This document shows positions 26,765 through 38,824 of a DNA stretch of 64,000 nucleotides, in pieces. How positions within the stretch are numbered: position 1 is the first letter of the stretch; every line of letters begins with the position of its first letter. Location: assembly GCF_032062135.1 (NCBI RefSeq), contig NC_092861.1, positions 114,430,845-114,494,844 on the forward strand, given 5' to 3'. The notes beneath the pieces were generated by a model. The model did no database searches. It saw only the letters and a program-made list of their open reading frames with translations, and had not been told where the DNA came from. The position numbers and the translations under genes are program-made. The stretch comes from Pyxicephalus adspersus. Lineage: Eukaryota; Chordata; Amphibia; Anura; Pyxicephalidae.

Positions 26765-27141
26765 TTAAGCTAGGTACACACTTGCAATAATTGTCGTTAG
26801 AACATGAACAACTAACGATTATGTGTGATAATTTTTAACGATCGTTGAAATATAATCCACCAATAATTGACACACACTAGATACGACTGTTTGAACAATG
26901 CAGGAAGTGACATGTACAGGAGGAAGTGTACTGCAGAGCCATCCACGTTCACTGAACGACTGTACACACAATAGATTGCGAACAATCATTGCCCAATCAG
27001 ATCCTCTGGGACGGTCGTTTGTTTCCAGCAACAATCCTCGTTCATCGGCATCATTGTCCACTTTTTTTAATGATTATCAGATGAACGGTCGTTAGTTGTT
27101 CGTTTTCAGTGATAATTATTGCAAGTGTGTACGCAGCTTAA
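26765..27141. mobile_element. MITE with GTACACAC termini, bounded by TTAA
   Basis: TTAAGCTAGGTACACACTTG at the left and CAAGTGTGTACGCAGCTTAA at the right form near-perfect inverted ends, with TTAA outermost on both sides. This could be a TTAA target as used by piggyBac elements, or part of the terminus. CGATCGTT-type phrases recur in the interior. Confidence 0.75.
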
Positions 27142-29253
27142 AAGTCTACACTGACTTTTTCCTCGGCATTTAAACCGATCATTTAAACACCCATACTTGA
27201 AATTCCCATTCATTCCAACGGGCCAGTCCACCCCAGAGTGTTTTCTTGATAGGCTGTGGAGAAAACACAACTTGCATCAAGGTAAAACACCAATAAATGC
27301 CCACAATTTTTTTCCAATGGCCCCAAAGTTCTTAAAAAACCTACAAATGCTCCAAATGCCCCATTATCATGAATGGAATGTTTTTGGGCACTTTTGGACA
27401 TATGGGGCATTTGGTAGGCATTTTCCCCTATTGTTTTTCTTCTTTGCCACATATATTGGTTGTAAACATCGTTTTAAACTCAAAAACATACTTTTAAAAA
27501 TCTCAAAATGCAAAAGTTGTATGGGCATTTATAAACGTTTAAAACTAAAGTCATTGTGAACTTAGACGTACTGTTCGGCCCTGATCTCCCAAGTGGGGTT
27601 CGAGCTAAGAATTTTGCTCCGTGTTACACTAAAAAGGGCAGTAAAGGGGGTTGTATTGAACAATTACACTAAAGGTGAAGTTGTCCTGTAATGCAATGAG
27701 GCATTGCTGTAACTCCTAGAGTACTGTAAGAAATTCACTTTCATTTCTTTGTCCAACGTCTTGGAAGCAGCACATGCATTTCCTTTTGAATGCAGGTTCT
27801 ATGTTACTGTTTATCTTCAAAGCAAAACTATTTAATTTTTTTATTTTATCACTGATGACAAAATAAATACACTGTCATTTTACTTGTGTTTAAATTGAAA
27901 CGGTTGCCTTCAAAGTCCAAAAAATATATCTCAGGGTTTTGAGAAGCCAATTTTTGTATGTCTGGTATGGATTGTTGGCGTTAAGGATGTTATTGAAATC
28001 CAAATCCTTTTCGTAACAATTAACATCTAAAGTGGTTACAATCACAGCTACTCCCCATCTAAAAAATTATTTTTTAACTATTTCTTTTTTTGTTTTGGTT
28101 ACATAAATGGTAATGTGATTGGTAGATTATAGTACATTTATTTTACCACCGAAACTTGAAGCTTGTATTGTAAAAATGCCTGTACATGCGGTTCTTTGTC
28201 TGGTCACAAACTGTAAAAGTTCCTGTAATGAGATCCATAAATGACAGGATGAGCTTAGATGTTCATGAATTGTTTATATGAGTTATAGTGTACATGGATA
28301 TCACTTGTCAAACACAAACATAATGAGCTGCATACTTCATAATGACCGTTGCACTGTTTTCCACTAGTCAGAGGCAGGTGCGTTACTAACCTTATACTTA
28401 CGTGTTGAAATAAACAAAACCATGTTTTCAGGATGATTATATCTAATTACACCCTAGTTAATTATTACACATGATTAATTAAAACAGAGCTGCTCTGCTT
28501 TAGCCAGTAGCGTACCTCCCAGATGTCCCAATCTTGTGTTTCACTCATAGGACGTTAGCTTTGCCATATCATTGGGAAACATAAGAAAGAGCGTACACAG
28601 CATTTTTGTATCCACCTGCTTTGTATCCATTCCTCTGTCTCCTTCCCCCTTGTACAGCTGTTGGTGAAGAAGATCACACCATGATCACATTTCACTTATT
28701 CACACCATCAGTTCAAGGGGAACTTTTATACATTGGTCAGTGCACACGGTTGAACAAAGACAGAGAAATAGTATAAGACACACCCTCAACCCAATGAATG
28801 TCTAGCCAAATTCACCATAAATTAACACTTATATGGGCGATATTCTGTGTCATCACAATGGATTACCTTTTGCTTGCTCATTGCTTCTTCCTGTGCAATA
28901 TGATATAGCATATAGCTAAAATATACCTGTAGTGAATTATGGAAGTCACGTAACTTAATAGCTCTTTGACTTGTGCATATAGAGTTGCTCCTGGTTGATT
29001 CTGAATTGTGAGAGAAATTGATGTTTTGTTCAAAAGGCCAAAAGGCTAAGAATTAAGATGTATGGGAACTAAGTTTCATCTTCCTTTATAGCCCGCATTC
29101 TATTCTGTGAGTGGCTGTGAATTTCAGTACAAGCTAAAATACTGTTATAGTTACCTGATCACAAATTACATTTTATGCTGACATTTTCTATATACAGCCA
29201 GACTAGTAGTTTGGAAGATCAAGCATTATGGCTGTATATCACAGGAACTGATT

Positions 29254-29546
29254 GGGCAGCATGGTGGCTCAGTGGTTGGTGCTCCAGCCTTTGCAGTGCT
29301 ATGTCCCAGGTTCGAATCCCAGCCAGGACGCTATCTGCATGAAGTTTACTGGTTGTCTGTGTGGGTTTCCTCCTACATCCCAAAAAATGCAGTTAGATAA
29401 ATTGGCTTCCCCCCAAAATTTGACCTATGGTAGGGACAGTAGATTGACAAACTGTCCTTTGAGGGACAGTTAGTGATGCGACTATAGACTTTGTACAACA
29501 CTGTTAATCATGATGGTGCTATATAAATACTGTGTAGTAATAATAA
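29254..29546 (+). mobile_element. tRNA-headed SINE, full-length
   Basis: Head carries pol III promoter-like boxes: TGGCTCAGTGGTTGGTGCTC (A-box region, 29264-29283) and GGTTCGAATCCC (B-box, 29309-29320). The body includes GTGGGTTTCCTCCTACATCC and GGACAGTTAGTGATG. The tail is GGTGCTATATAAATACTGTG followed by an AAT-rich end. Confidence 0.85.
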
Positions 29547-29654
29547 CAGATTCAACAGGTGGTACTAATGTTATCAGCAGTCAACAAACAATTTCCACTT
29601 AGTAAACATTCAGAGCCCAGAAGCTGCTGCATCAAATTGTTTATTTTACTACAT

Positions 29655-29905
29655 TGTTTCACAACTAGGGTTCCTCCTAAGGTTGCTAGGGGTTCCTTGA
29701 ACATTAAGCAATTTGGACCTTTCAGTTTAGTTTAACTGACACCAATGATCTTTTTGTTTCTCTGTAAAGGGTGACATTCTTCCCACTGGTCAGCAATGCA
29801 AGAGGCAGTGAGTTTTGAATATAGTAATTATAGCAGGAGTTCCCTGAAGACCAGAAAGATATTTCAAGCATTCCCTCATATTATAAAGGTTGGGAAAGGC
29901 TGTTG
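29655..29905. mobile_element. MITE with GTTTC(C/A)CAAC ends, intact copy
   Basis: Runs from GTTTCACAACTAGGGTTCCT to AAAGGTTGGGAAAGGC. The same sequence order is found at 38323-38711, there interrupted by another element. Confidence 0.65.
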
Positions 29906-30286
29906 CACTAGACTTTTTAGCTCAAGCTTCACCCTGACCTAAGATAGCAATAACTTTAAACATTAACATGTAAACATTGCCATCTAGTGTTCTCTTTACA
30001 GTCTGTTGTGCCATGTACAGACCGGACACATGCATATATAATTTATTGAATGGCCCCTAACCAGCTGCAGAAGTTTGCATTTTGACACTGCAAAAAACAA
30101 AAAACTCATTATTTTTTCATATACTTTTTTCCCACTGACACTTTAAAGCCCTGATAGAAGGATCAGTTATAAACCTGCCATAACTGAGCTAATTTGCCTT
30201 GTTTGTGTCTTAATGAAATACATTCCTATTCAGATTACTATAATTTTCTCCATGTTCCTTGTTTTCATTTCTTAACCAAATTCACT

Positions 30287-30494
30287 GGGCCTGATTTGGT
30301 AAAGCTCTCCAAGGCTGGAGAGGATACACTCGGTGAACCTGGGTTATCCAGCAAACCTGGAATTGATTTTTTAAAGACATTTGCTATTTGTTAGCAAATG
30401 TTTTCAATCCTGGACCAGATCCATTCCAGGTTTTTTGGATCACCCAGGTCCACTGTATCCTTTTCAGTCTTGGAGAGCTTTAATAAATCAGGCA
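30287..30494. mobile_element. Fold-back MITE, GCCTGATTTATTAAAG family, full copy
   Basis: Begins GGGCCTGATTTGGTAAAGCT and ends GCTTTAATAAATCAGGC, with both arms preserved around TTAGCAAATGTTTTCAATCC. Confidence 0.9.
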
Positions 30495-31645
30495 CACTGT
30501 ACTCATTTATATGGACTTCACCCAGCAATAATCTAACCAAATGTAAATCTAGAACCCTTAGATTTATGCATACATTGTGGCCCAATCTGAACAACCTGTA
30601 GTTTCTATTCTGCATGTCTGTATTGTGCACTCAATCACTATACAATGCCGGATTTAGAGCTTTCTTAGAAGGAAGCGCTGATGTGTGCCTTAATGGCTGT
30701 CTATAGAACATAATGGTCATATGTATTTTGTTATTTTATTTTTTATATATTCCTTTGGGTGTTTTTAGCCTTTAGGTACTTATTTCGATTTGGGGATGGG
30801 AGGTTGAGTAAGAAAATGAAATTGTCTGTTCTTGTATCTTTGGGATTTAATTTTGAAGGATTTGTTAGTGAACAAAAAGCAGCTTAAACAAAAGCAATAT
30901 AGTAAAAATAATAATAATTGAATAATATTAAATAAATACATTCCTTATTGTCAGCTCTTTCAGTTACAACTTACATTTTAGAGCTCTATAATGTCCACGG
31001 TAGATAAAATGATAGCTTTAGGGCAGACATGATAAATGTTCATGCATGTCAAAGAGAAAGCAGTTAATGTTTTCTTAAACTGATAGCTTTGTTTTATTTC
31101 AGGGAAGAAAAAAAGTACATGCATAAAATAAGCCAGATAGTTTCGGTCTATAGGACATTGTTTTCTCATTGAACTCCGAAGCCATTTAATAATAAATAAG
31201 GAATAACTAAACTGTGGTCTGTAATAAGTAAAACCATGATAAACTTTTCATAGAGTCACCATATTAGAAATAAAACTAATACAAGCGTATAATTGTTTCT
31301 GTATAAAGCATCAATATAGCCCTGGTGTCACCTATGGATTCCTCTAAATTGAACATTATATTGATGTATGGCATAGATAATGTTAAAATGTTTCTGCAGA
31401 ATTTAAATATGTACACAGGTTCTGTCAAACGTAAATGTATGTGTGCGGACAGCTCATCTACTGTACATGTACATGTACTGTAGTGTTATCTTCTGCTATT
31501 CAGTACCATGGAGAGGGATCCTGCCTGCAGCCTCCTATACCTTTTCTATAACTAAAGATATCTACTGTATATGTCCTTTACATACATAGTTTTATTAACA
31601 TGTTTATCATTTAAAGCTAGAGTAAAAATAATAATCACTTTTTAT

Positions 31646-31646
31646 G

Positions 31647-31711
<65 letters not shown>
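31646..31711. repeat. TA/AG compound microsatellite
   Basis: A TA run of about 16 units passes directly into about 17 AG units. Confidence 0.95.
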
Positions 31712-31782
31712 GCTGTTTTTAGCAAGCTGCCCTTTCTTTATTAATACTATGCTTAAGAGCCATTCATTTAGGGTCAGTCATT

Positions 31783-31915
31783 GGGCCTGATTTATTAAAG
31801 TTCTCCAAGGCTACACTTTCATCAGGGAATCTGTGTGATTCAGAAAACCTGGAAAGGATATGGCACAGGATTGGAAACATTTGCTAACAAATAGCAAAAT
31901 ACTTTTGAGAATTCC
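31783..31915. mobile_element. Fold-back MITE, GCCTGATTTATTAAAG family, left part
   Basis: GGGCCTGATTTATTAAAG start, centre ATTGGAAACATTTGCTAAC, then sequence unlike the family; the right arm is lost. Confidence 0.75.
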
Positions 31916-32079
31916 AATGATCGCACTTGGTGGCAGGATAAATTAACTGCTACACAAACGTGCAAGAGTTCTGTTATTCTGGCTAATCAAGATGGTTGAA
32001 AATTCTAAACCGCAAAGAAGATGTGGAAATGATATCATGACCTGTGTGAGGACTTTCCATCTTCAGATTTAGTTGAAAA

Positions 32080-32830
32080 AATTGTATCAGGCTATTTACC
32101 AGTGCACAAAATTATGATCAATGAAACCTGGTGAGAAACTTTATATGCATTAAGCATATAACATTTTCTATCCATAAAAAGAAAATATCAAGAGAGGGGC
32201 GCAAGTCAAGTGTAACAAGTGCAGAGCTATAAGAACTTCTTTGAAACACCATTTATGGTCCTGCCCCTGGATATCAACCTTCTTGTAAAAAGTATTGCAG
32301 TTCCTCCATAAGGTTACAGGTTTCTCATTCTCCTTTATGTATATTTGGAACTTGGGATGATATCCCTAATAATTCACTATGTCGAGGTACCAAAAGGTGG
32401 ACCACCATCTGTTTATTAGCGGCAAGGAGGTTTGTTATGGCTTCCTGGATCCTACCATGCCCCCTACACTAACAGAACAGATTTTGTATAGGAACTTATC
32501 GAAGGCAGACCAGGGAGATGACTCTGATGTTAAGCGTTTCATAGGAAAATGGTATCCCGGCCTCTGAGAGATCTGTTATCTATGACAAACTTCTATATTC
32601 TACCTGGTATATTGTAAATAGAGTCTTTTGATTTTCCTAAGCAAATATAAAAGTAATCTAAAACACTTGTTCCTTTGATGTGTTGTAGTTATTACTGTAA
32701 ATAACAAGGGTCTGAGCTTTGTTTGTATGTTTGTTTTGTTTTTGTTTTTTATTTGTATGATGATCTGCTATGCTGCCCTATGTTACTCAAAAATGTTGTA
32801 TGTTTAAATAAAAACATTCCATAAAACTTA
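32080..32830 (+). mobile_element. Probable L1/Tx1-type LINE, degenerate 3' end
   Basis: Broken plus-strand frames recall the C-terminal end of L1-Tx1 reverse transcriptases: RTSLKHHLWSCPW at 32232-32270 (cysteine/histidine cluster region) and AARRFVMASW at about 32418-32447. A pyrimidine/GT-rich 3' region follows with AATAAA at 32807-32812. Frame shifts and stops show that it is inactive. The family call is from memory. Confidence 0.5.
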
Positions 32831-34659
32831 ATTTTCAAAAAATTACTATGTTTTAAAATGAAATCCAAGGTGGATTCCCCTTTCCAGAATCTCTCCATCG
32901 CTACTCCAGAACAGATGTATTCCAATGTGAACTGATTAAAATGATATAATGTATTAAAGCTTTATATAGTGTAATGTTGTCAAATATTTAAAACAATAGA
33001 AGAAACCCGCTTACAAACATAAAACAATGTGCTTGTTCTTTAAACTTTATTTATTAAGTGGCAACACAGAACTGTACATTAAATAGGGGTTGCAAGTAAC
33101 AAACATGTACAAACAAAAACACAGGAAGAGGAGAAGACCCTGACCAATAGAACTATATGTAGTACAAACCTTTTTGATCCTTGGACCCTATACACATCCA
33201 AATTCAAAATGTAAATGTTTCCCTAGGTGTACACCCTGAGCTCACCTTAACTCTACCCCATATGCTACATCTTTGCAATTTCTTCATACTTACCCACATA
33301 TTAAAGGAGAGTTTCTTTAATGAGGTCCCACCCTGATTTTGGAAGGTTTTGCTTCATATGCCTTTAGAGCAGTTTTATATTGATTTTTAATATTGATTAT
33401 TATTATTATGATATATATGATTAAAAGTGTTCCTTTCAAGACACATGGTGGAATGTTGGTTCACATATGAATTGCAGAGACAAATGGAGTAAATCTATCA
33501 GAGGATTTAATTGTTTTATGCATTTATTTTGATATGTAGAGATAGGTAAGGAAAAGACCTATATTTTGTATTCATTTATATGTATTAACATATTCTATTC
33601 TAATAGGACAGTTTTACAAACCTTATCTAGTGTACCTAAATTTTCAAAAATAATTATTAATTTTATTTTTTACTTCTTTATGACTACTATCTAAAGAGAT
33701 CCACAAAACTGAATTGGTTGCAGTTTCTGACATCAAAAGTAATCTGCAAATGTTTCATCTTTAGATAACCTGGCTGTATCTAAATATTTTTATTACCAAA
33801 TGAGTGAGCTAGGAAATGAATAATCATGGTCATAAAGATTCTCTGAGCAGGTGGACAAGCTCTGCCCTTTTATTTCTCAACTGCAAAGGTTAGACAAATC
33901 TCTGTAAAATAGATTAGAATGGAGATTGTTGGTATGTTATGTCTTCTGATGAAAGGTTGTTTGGTTAAGGGCACCAGGTGAGGAAGGTTTATTGCTACCC
34001 ATTGTGTCACTATGCACACACAGGCAGGCAGTTGTTGCTTGCTTATCTTGCTGGAAGCTGTGTACACAGCAGGATAACAAGGAAAACATTAACCAGAGCC
34101 CAGATTGAGCCCTGCAAGAAGATTGTCTTTTGAAGGGACACACCTGCTTCACTTCTAAAACATTTCCTATATGGATAGTGGGAAGTGGACATGGCATATT
34201 TTACTGATTACCCATGGCAGGAATTCTACAGAGCTATACACTTATAAAGGAAGTCGGCAAACTCTGGGAAACAGGAGGACATTACAAATTGTGTATTAAA
34301 ATTTAAAGATTTGTAAAACTTTTGCAAAAAATGATTGCGCTGTTAATAGATGTATAGATCAGAATTAGAAATCAATGAGCCATGCATCACAGCTCTTCTT
34401 CCTTGTTTATTCAAACAACTTTACCTTGCATTGGACAACCAGCCTGACCCTGGCTCCATTACTGACATGTGTCATCACGGGCCCCTTGCAAGGGGATAAT
34501 TCACTTTGATAAGTAAACAGACTATATTCCTTTAGTAAATCAAGCCATTTGTCTGTGCTTGTGTTTCTTCCTATTGTCTTCATATTATTTTTGAGTTGAG
34601 TCCTGAAGAATTTCATTAAAGTTAAACTTAGTCAAACAGCTAAATACAAAGTCATATAT

Positions 34660-35790
34660 AGTGGTTTCAGTAAGTATTCAGATCCCCTTTACTTTTTCAA
34701 TTATTTCTGTTGCAGCTACAATCATTTAAATTATTTTTTTTTCACATTATTTCTACACTCAGCACCCCATAATGACTAAATGAAAAGAGAATTTTAGACA
34801 ATTTTGTAAATTTATTAAAAAGAAAAAAATGAATTATCACATTTATATTTACTTAGTACTAAGTTGAAGCACCTTTGGCAGCAATTACAGCCTTGGGTCT
34901 TTTTGGGTTTAAGGCAACATGTTTTGCACACCTCCATTGGGGAATTTTCTGCCATTCATCTTTTCAAATCTACTCAAGCTCAGTCAGGTTGGATGCAGAC
35001 CATCCATTGACAGCTATTTTCAGGTCTCTCCAGAAAAGTTGACCATAAGCCACTCTTGTGTCATCTTTTCCATGTGCTTTGGGTCATTGTTGTGTTGGAA
35101 GGTGAACCTTTGGCCCAGTGTAAGGTCCTAAACACTATGATGATATCTCATTGAGGATATCTCAGTACTTTGCTCCATTCAGCTTTCCCTCAACCCTTAC
35201 CAGTCTCTGCTGATGAAGACCCCCCCCCCCCACACATGCCACCACCATGTTTCACTTCTGGTATGGTATTGGTGCAGTTGATGATGCCTGATTTCCTCCA
35301 GACATAACATTTATAACTGAGGCCAAGCAGTTCAATCTTGGTTTCATCCAACCAAATAATCTTGATCCTCACATTCTGGGAGTACTTGCAAACTCCAAGC
35401 AGGCTCTAATAATTTTTTACACTTAAGAGAGCTTTCCATCTAGCCACTTTGCCATAAAGCCAGATCGGTGGAGAGCTGCAGTTATGGTTGTCCTTCTGAA
35501 CGTTGTCCCATCTCCACACAGGGTCTCTGGAACTCGAGTTCCTGGTCACCTCTCTCACTAAGGCCCTTCTTCCTCAATTGTTCAATTTGGCCCTTGAAAG
35601 AGTTCCGGTTGTGCCAAACTTCTTCCATTTAGGAATGATGGCACTGTGCTCTTGGAAACCTTTAGTGCAGCAAAAATGTTTTTGTAGCCTTCCCCAGATC
35701 TGTGTTTTGCAACATGTCCAATCAATTAAATTAGTGGACTCCAGTAAGGGTGCAGAAATATCTGAGCAGCTTAGGGCTGCTGATCTAACT
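34660..35790 (-). pseudogene. Tc1-type transposon with broken transposase
   Basis: Left end reads AGTGGTTTCAGTAAGTATTC and AGATCCCCTTTAC, as in the fish/frog Tc1 family with an AGTATTCAGACCCC end. The transposase reads on the minus strand. The frame at 35372-35190 includes LDETKIELLGL (second-aspartate region of the DDE domain) and NTIPEVKHGGGM. Stops, frame shifts and a C12 run at 35220-35231 break the gene. The right terminal repeat was not found, so that end is truncated. Confidence 0.85.
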
Positions 35791-35999
35791 TCTCTGCAGC
35801 AGTGAATTGCACACTCATATCAAATATATACCATCTCTATGTTTCAGAATGGATCTAATCTATGAATGTCAAGCGTGGGGAACTTGAAAGGAATCAGCAC
35901 TACCTGCCAAGCTTATGCTTTTAGCCACTTTGTGAAAAGAATATTTAGTTTGGTTTGGAAACCAATGGCTACAAAAGTGTTACTTAATGTGTAACTTTA

Positions 36000-38320
36000 T
36001 TTCTTATATCGAATGGTAGGTGTGTAGAATTGTCCATTCTTTTACCTTTTTTTTAGGTTGGTGGCTACACTACCCAGTAAAAAGGTTGATTCAGACAAAG
36101 AGAGTGAGTAGCAATATGGTAGGCAATCAGTTGTGCTGCATGCACATATGCTGACAAGGAACATACTCACAGGCGGAAAGAGGAGCGAGATGGCTTTGTC
36201 AGTCAGCTGCTGTTTTGTTCCATTTAGCAGGCTGGGGATGGACAGACCAGCGTTTTTTTTTCTATTGTTAACTTGAACATAGAGTGTTAGCATCTACCTG
36301 TCCGGCCAAGCTGTCTAAATCCTAAAACTGGATTGGCAAAAATACAAACATTTTGGCAGGTAAAACAGCTTCTTTATACGTATTTTACTGGTATATTTAT
36401 TTTTGACCTGGAGTTCAACTTTAAATAAAGTAAGCTCACTGCAATTACTGTTCATGTTCCCCTCTTTTATAAGAAACTGATAATATCCATTTAATGACGG
36501 AATGGCTTTATATGCTGTAATTCAAGGTTACATTATCGACTTTCTTCCCTGCCTCATCCAGCAGCTATTAAATTATAATCAGAGGAAAGGCCATCCAGAT
36601 GCATCCAGTAGAGAACAATGTCTGGGCACGTTCTGTGTTGACACAGCGAAGAATGACTTCTAAGGTCAGTCTGCCCTATTCTGGCCTAACAGTATGTACA
36701 TAACATTAAAACGAGGAGATCATCTCCATTTATGTACTATCAAGACTTGGCACAAAGTTTTTTTCCTGGGCTGAAACTTCCCAAGGGGAGTCATGAATTT
36801 CCCATTTTTGGCATCCAACCAGAAGCTGAATTTGGATTTTTTTTTTCCTACAGCAGCATATAGCAGTGCCCAAGAATGCACACTCCAGTACAGGCAAACA
36901 GTGTGATAAAAAGACACAGGGTGTTTTTTTGACCCAGTTCAGTGCTGCTGAATTTATCGGCATTGGATTACATGGTCAATGTCTTGAATGAAACCCCAAA
37001 AGTTTGAATTAATGGCACACAAAAACAGGTACCAATAATTCATTTGTTCAAAAATCGGTCCATTATTGGGTTATCTTCTGATTTAATACGTTAACTTTCC
37101 ATACAAATGTTGGTTGGAGGAATTTCCATTTATTCAAGAGCTTAATGGCCATGAGTGGTAGATCTAGCTGATTTAGTGATCCATAGATGTACCTCCTAAT
37201 CTACCAACACTATTACTCATCCTATCCACTACCTTTTTACCCAGATCAGTCTGTTACTAATTGCCATGGACCCAGGCAGGGGTACTACAGAGAGGATGGC
37301 AGGGGTGCTTAAAGCTGACGATGCAGGGAAAAGGCAAACTAAAAGATAAGTCTGCCATAATGTGCAAGTATGCTGTGCATAGTTGTAAAATAACCCAGGT
37401 CACAAAGGGAATAAAGAATACTATTAGTGTGCAGGGAAAAAACAATCAGGAACTGCCATGGCATACTTTCCACAAATGTAAACAGGGACAATGCTTAGGG
37501 TTGCCAAACTAGCCATTGCCTAAGATCTTGTATTCCTAAGCACCCCCCAACAGCTGTCCCCCTTGCTCACAGCCTTCTCTCCATCCAAAGAAATGCATCA
37601 TCAGTAAATTTCACTGAGGATCTGAAACTTTGGTTCCCACGTAAGAGCAGGACGAGACATAGGATCAGACAGTGCCTACCTGCCCCGATCTATGCAGGAG
37701 GACAGAGAGCCCAAGCTGAAGAACAAGCAGAACTTCACTGATTGTAAGTATGCTGGGCCTAAAGTAAGGGCTGACTTGTGATTGGACGAATAGTGAAGGC
37801 ATCTTGTTTATGGGTGGGTGGTGGTGGTAGTGAGTGGTTGAGTACAACCTGTTGCCCTTGCTGTCACATGTTGAAATGCTGGTTCATTAGGAATCAGTAC
37901 AGCTGTTGGGACTGTCAAACAGCTGGCAAGATGCAAGCTGCCTGGAGCTGCTCAGGGACCACTGTCCCCAGTGCCCATTTGAACTTAGCCCTACTTTTTA
38001 TTCAGTCATGCTTATATTTTAGTAATATTTTTTGTATCGAAGCCGAGTACAAAACCAATTTTTTTTATCTTTTAACTTAAAAGTTTTAGAATCCATGGAG
38101 AAAAAACTAGAATGTAAGAATTCACAAAAACAAGAATACTTTCAACTGTATCTTCACTCATAAATTTGTGAGAGGAGTTTAGTAGAGCCTAATTCCCTGA
38201 ATTTCCCTAGACCAGTTTCTGTTTTTAACCTTAATATTAAGTAGGACCAGCAGAAGTTAGAATATTATTATTGGAGAACACAAAATGAGAACGTCTTCTG
38301 TGACACCAACACACCATAGG
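36000..38320. other. Intergenic DNA with no recognised gene
   Basis: Short overlapping open frames occur on both strands (36720-36963, 37257-37512, 37778-38080) without family resemblance. GACCTGGAGTTCAACTTTAA near 36408-36427 looks like a MITE end but no partner was found. Confidence 0.45.
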
Positions 38321-38322
38321 TA

Positions 38323-38711
38323 ATGTTTCCCAACCAGTGTTCCTCCAGAGGTTGTTAGGGCTTTCTTCAGCAATGAACAGTTTGTGTGTCTCAGGTCAGT
38401 TTAACCTCCCTGGTGGTATTCCCAAGTGTGGCTCGGCGTGGATTTTTCATACCAAAAGCAGTAACCCCGAGTGTGGGGTGGAATTTCCAGGGAGATTAAA
38501 AGTCCTACCTGGTTCCCGCATTCCAGCGACGTCCTCCAGCGATGCCCCGCATTTGCGTCCCTGGCGTGTGAACGTTGGGCGCGCAAGGCCAGGGGAAGCA
38601 GATGCTATTATATTCACTATGTTGTAGATATAGTGATTATAATAAGGGTTCCCTGAAGACCCGACAGGTATTTCAAGGGTTCCTCCATGTTAAAAAGTTT
38701 GAGAAACACTA
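38323..38711. mobile_element. MITE as at 29.66 kb, split by a nested insertion
   Basis: Left part AATGTTTCCCAACCAGTGTT and right part GGGTTCCCTGAAGACCCGAC to AAAGTTTGAGAAACAC match the two halves of the 29655-29905 element. The order is broken at a TTTAA site near 38400 and resumes near 38610. Confidence 0.7.
38401..38500. mobile_element. Nested MITE with TTAACCTCCCTGG termini
   Basis: Begins TTAACCTCCCTGGTGGTATT and closes with AATTTCCAGGGAGATTAA, imperfect inverted ends. A second inner hairpin pairs AGTGTGGCTCGG with CCCCGAGTGTGG. The inserted block may extend to about 38610. Confidence 0.65.
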
Positions 38712-38790
38712 CTATAGATTCATGCATTAAAATTATTTATTGTGCACATAGGTTTAAATAGCATAGCTTTTACTGGCTAGGCTTAGGCTA

Positions 38791-38824
38791 TGACTAAGGC
38801 TGTGTGTGGTTGAAACACATCAGC
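38791..38824 (+). repeat. Decayed copy of the 12.55 kb hammerhead-like core
   Basis: TGACTAAGGCTGTGTGTGG then TTGAAACACATCAGC. The CG dinucleotides of GAAACGCGTCGG at 12571 have become CA, as expected from CpG deamination. Confidence 0.45.

Noticed and set aside
27570..27630. Possible tRNA-like segment around GGGGTTCGAGCTAAG
   Set aside because: Only a B-box-like phrase; no acceptor or anticodon stem could be paired by eye.
29254..29330. tRNA gene
   Set aside because: A-box and B-box are present but the sequence cannot fold as a full tRNA and continues into a SINE body; other copies lie at 40.95 and 45.44 kb.
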